From positions 1-8,322 of the forward strand of contig CAYYIJ010000091.1 in NCBI GenBank assembly GCA_964471945.1: a stretch of 8,322 nucleotides of DNA, written 5' to 3'. The DNA comes from JASEHD01 sp964471945 (lineage in GTDB: Bacteria; Bacteroidota; Ignavibacteria; UBA10030; SZUA-254). The notes beneath the pieces are model-generated. The model saw only the letters and a program-made list of their open reading frames with translations, did not search any database and was not told the DNA's origin. Positions 6,000-8,322 of this stretch are shown here, one piece after another. How positions within the stretch are numbered: position 1 is the first letter of the stretch; every line of letters starts with the position of its first letter. The position numbers were made by a program, and so were the translations under genes.

Positions 6000-7166
6000 T
6001 TGAAAAATGGTAAAAAAAAAACAATACTATATTTCAATCTCTTTACTTGGTTAGGGGGTGGTGAATATTCTGTACTTCATCTTGTGAATAATCTGAATCA
6101 TTCTCGATTTCATCCGATACTGTTATTTAATAAAGACGGTGCTTTTGTGGAAAAAGTAAGAGCGACTGGTGTTGAGACTGTAATTATCCCATTTGCAGTA
6201 ACGAGACCACTTTCATTACTCAAACCTCAGAATATAATTAAAAACTGGAAATCATCCATACAGATAATGCGTTTGATACGGAATCGGCAAATCGAGATTA
6301 TACATTGTAGTGATGTGTACGCTCTCCTGCTTTTATTTCCATCGTTTTTACGATATAGGTTGAGGGTGATTTTCAATCTGATAATTTTCTACGGCGCAAT
6401 GCGATATCGGTTTTTTAATCTGCTTGCTATTATTTTTGTGGATCGGATTGTGGCGACCTCGAATATCATCAAAAACGATTTACTCAAAAAAACTTTATAC
6501 CTGAAAAAAAGAACCAATGTTATTTATAATGGAGTCGACTCCTCGGTATTTTATCCACGAGATAAAAGTGAGAATGTTCAGGTTCGCATAAAACTTGGTT
6601 TACCCTCCGATAAATTTCTCATCGGCTTTATTGGTCGATTCGAGGTTTGGAAAGGTCATCTAACATTTCTGGAAGCTGCCCAGATTCTCCTCAAACAGCG
6701 TAATGATTTATTTTTTCTTATAGTAGGTGGAGCGATCACACAGGAGGTGGCTCCGCAGGTCTCTCGATACCGTGATGTTTTTTTTGAAAGATTCCATAAA
6801 GCAAAACTTGCAGACCACATGATGATACTCGATCACCGCGATGATATTGCCGATATCATGCCGGCTTTGGATGTATTTGTATGTCCATCTGATTATGAGC
6901 CATACGGGCTTGTTGTACTTGAAGCTTACCAATGCGGTGTCCCTATTGTTGCAAGCAATACAGTTGGCGCAACGGAAGTTCTGAAAGGTGAAGAGTGTGT
7001 CTTTCTTACTGAGCCAAAAAATCCTGCTTCATTAGCTTTGAGAATTATTGATGCTATCGAATATAGAAATCAGCATAACGGTTTACAAAAGGAACGAAGC
7101 CACCTTGACCTCTCATGGAAGTCGTATGCAGCTAAGTTCGAGGAATTATATTCATCGATTGCATGA
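6000..7166 (+). CDS. GT4-type glycosyltransferase (GT-B fold), first of a tandem pair
   Basis: This is a 388-residue cytoplasmic enzyme with the two-domain GT-B pattern. A glycine-rich GGGEY loop lies at residues 19-23, the donor-site GRFEVWKGH at 212-220 and the E-x7-E motif at 300-308 (E300, E308). Family GT4 enzymes are retaining transferases that move a sugar from a nucleotide-sugar donor; the sugar and acceptor cannot be read here. The start is TTG 6000, the only usual start codon after an in-frame TAA at 5985-5987 that keeps the N-terminal strand. A weak AAGG (5986-5989) lies 10 nt ahead. The stop overlaps the next gene as ATGA, so the pair is translationally coupled. It is divergent from the TPR membrane protein, with a 150-bp AT-rich gap in which I see no convincing plus-strand promoter. 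Confidence 0.88.
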   Translation: MKNGKKKTILYFNLFTWLGGGEYSVLHLVNNLNHSRFHPILLFNKDGAFVEKVRATGVETVIIPFAVTRPLSLLKPQNIIKNWKSSIQIMRLIRNRQIEIIHCSDVYALLLLFPSFLRYRLRVIFNLIIFYGAMRYRFFNLLAIIFVDRIVATSNIIKNDLLKKTLYLKKRTNVIYNGVDSSVFYPRDKSENVQVRIKLGLPSDKFLIGFIGRFEVWKGHLTFLEAAQILLKQRNDLFFLIVGGAITQEVAPQVSRYRDVFFERFHKAKLADHMMILDHRDDIADIMPALDVFVCPSDYEPYGLVVLEAYQCGVPIVASNTVGATEVLKGEECVFLTEPKNPASLALRIIDAIEYRNQHNGLQKERSHLDLSWKSYAAKFEELYSSIA

Positions 7167-8322
7167 CAGAAAAAAATCATTTAGATAATAAACCGATAAA
7201 TATTTTGTTTATCAATCTTTATACTGAGATGGGCGGCGGTGAATACGCTCTTTACAATCTGCTAAAAGGGATAGATCGGACAAAAGTAAAACCGATAATG
7301 TTATTCAACCGACGGGGAGACTTTGTTGACAGAGTTGAATCGTTAGGAGTGGAAACGGTTATATTTCCATTTCAAAATGTAATGTTGAAAACGCTTATTT
7401 ATCCAAAAAGATTTTGGAAACTTATCCACGACTCGATAACAATTTATAAGTATCTAAAGAAAAATAAACCGGATATAATCCAATGCAGCGATGTGCTTTC
7501 ATTGATGATGATTGCACCTTCCGTTGTTCGTTTTCGACTTCCTGTCTTATTTAGCTTGATCTTCTTTTACGAATGGTCGAGGATGCTTGTGTTCAATCTT
7601 CTCGCATTTATGCTGGTTAAGAAAATCATTACGAATTCCGTGGAATTGAAAAACGATTTGATGCGTAGAACTCTTTTTATGCCGAAGAATATCGATGTGA
7701 TTTATCATGCGGTCGATTTGTCACGCTTTCATCCTCTGAAACAAGACGAGCCAAATCTGCTTCACAAAGAACTATCTCTTCCATCTAACATCAAATTAAT
7801 TGGAATGATTGGACGATTCGATCCATGGAAAGGTCATATAGTTTTTCTTCGCGCGATAAGTGAGCTTATCAAGCAGCGATCCGATGTAATTGGTATCATA
7901 ATCGGTGGACAATTGTTTCTCGATGTCTTCACGCCGTTTCAAAGATATTATGAGCAAGTGATGAAATTATTCCACGATCTTAAACTCGAAAGTAAAGTTT
8001 TTTTCCTTCCTCATCGTGATGACATTCCAGAGATTATGCGCTCGCTGGAAGTATTGGTTTGTCCATCTGAAAGAGAAAACATTCCGCTCACTATCTATGA
8101 AGCCATGGCGAGTAAGGTGCCAGTGGTTGCCTCGAATGTTGGCGGCATACCAGAACAAATCGAGCATGGCACGAATGGTTTTCTTTTCGAAGCAGGTGAT
8201 CATATCGACCTTTGTAGAACAATACACAAGTGTTTAAATTCAAATAGAGAAATATTAACAGAAGCCGGATTAGAAAAGTTAAATAAAAAGTTCACTATAG
8301 CACTGTATGTCAAATCAATGGA
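7163..8322 (+). CDS. GT4-type glycosyltransferase, second of the tandem pair (3' end outside the window)
   Basis: The reading frame is open from ATG 7163 to the window edge: 386 codons, with only the extreme C-terminus missing judging by its neighbour. It has GGGEY (24-28), GRFDPWKGH (217-225) and E-x7-E (E305 and E313, ENIPLTIYE). It is plainly a paralogue of the preceding gene. Matching blocks run the whole length, such as GVETVI, CSDV, FNLLA, WKGH and HRDDI, although the acceptor-side N-terminal halves differ more. The start overlaps the previous stop by 4 nt and lacks its own nearby Shine-Dalgarno, so it depends on coupling. The pair probably adds successive or alternative sugars in one glycan pathway (inference). 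It is a partial gene only because of the window boundary, with no sign of damage. Confidence 0.88.
   Translation, partial: MTEKNHLDNKPINILFINLYTEMGGGEYALYNLLKGIDRTKVKPIMLFNRRGDFVDRVESLGVETVIFPFQNVMLKTLIYPKRFWKLIHDSITIYKYLKKNKPDIIQCSDVLSLMMIAPSVVRFRLPVLFSLIFFYEWSRMLVFNLLAFMLVKKIITNSVELKNDLMRRTLFMPKNIDVIYHAVDLSRFHPLKQDEPNLLHKELSLPSNIKLIGMIGRFDPWKGHIVFLRAISELIKQRSDVIGIIIGGQLFLDVFTPFQRYYEQVMKLFHDLKLESKVFFLPHRDDIPEIMRSLEVLVCPSERENIPLTIYEAMASKVPVVASNVGGIPEQIEHGTNGFLFEAGDHIDLCRTIHKCLNSNREILTEAGLEKLNKKFTIALYVKSM

Noticed and set aside
7967..8237. Short ORFs on both strands inside the second glycosyltransferase
   Set aside because: The GT4 frame is open through the whole stretch and carries the E-x7-E motif here, so these are shadows.

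Overview
The window is AT-rich bacterial chromosomal DNA, apparently from the Bacteroidota/Chlorobiota/Ignavibacteriota side of the tree. This placement is an inference. It rests on the S21 sequence type (FTKPSVxxR core), a YfhO-type giant membrane protein, TPR-tailed membrane proteins with an RDWD motif, and long ORFs without Shine-Dalgarno (SD) sites next to a ribosomal gene with a very strong one. Intergenic GTCATTCCGAA...TTCGGAATCTAA palindromes are also consistent, from memory. No rRNA or other phylogenetic marker is present, so the phylum is not certain.

Layout: (1) 35-2536 (+), a YfhO-family multi-spanning membrane protein, probably a GT-C type transferase. (2) 2537-2907, a gene-free stretch holding a 138-bp MITE-like element with perfect 13-bp terminal inverted repeats and a 5-bp target duplication, a related palindromic unit, and a strong terminator. 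(3) 2908-3537 (-), a two-gene operon: a small zinc-ribbon plus Tudor-like protein, then rpsU (bS21). It has a near-consensus sigma-70-type promoter and a leader of about 130 nt that may fold. (4) 3792-3865 (+), a tRNA with anticodon CAT, divergent from the rpsU operon. (5) 3891-5849 (-), a 652-residue membrane protein ending in five exact 34-residue TPR units, preceded by an in-frame 11-codon upstream ORF that does have an SD. (6) 6000-8322 (+), two tandem paralogous GT4-type glycosyltransferases overlapping by ATGA; the second runs off the window end.

The two membrane proteins and the two cytoplasmic GT4 enzymes suggest a surface-glycan or glycosylation locus. The GT4 enzymes would build a lipid-linked sugar on the inner face of the membrane, and the GT-C-like proteins would act on the outer face. 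That link is inferred from family and proximity only, because the genes lie on different strands and are split by housekeeping genes. The most unusual signals are the Zn-ribbon/Tudor-rpsU operon with its leader and strong SD, the MITE-like element, and the SD-equipped upstream ORF ahead of the TPR protein.
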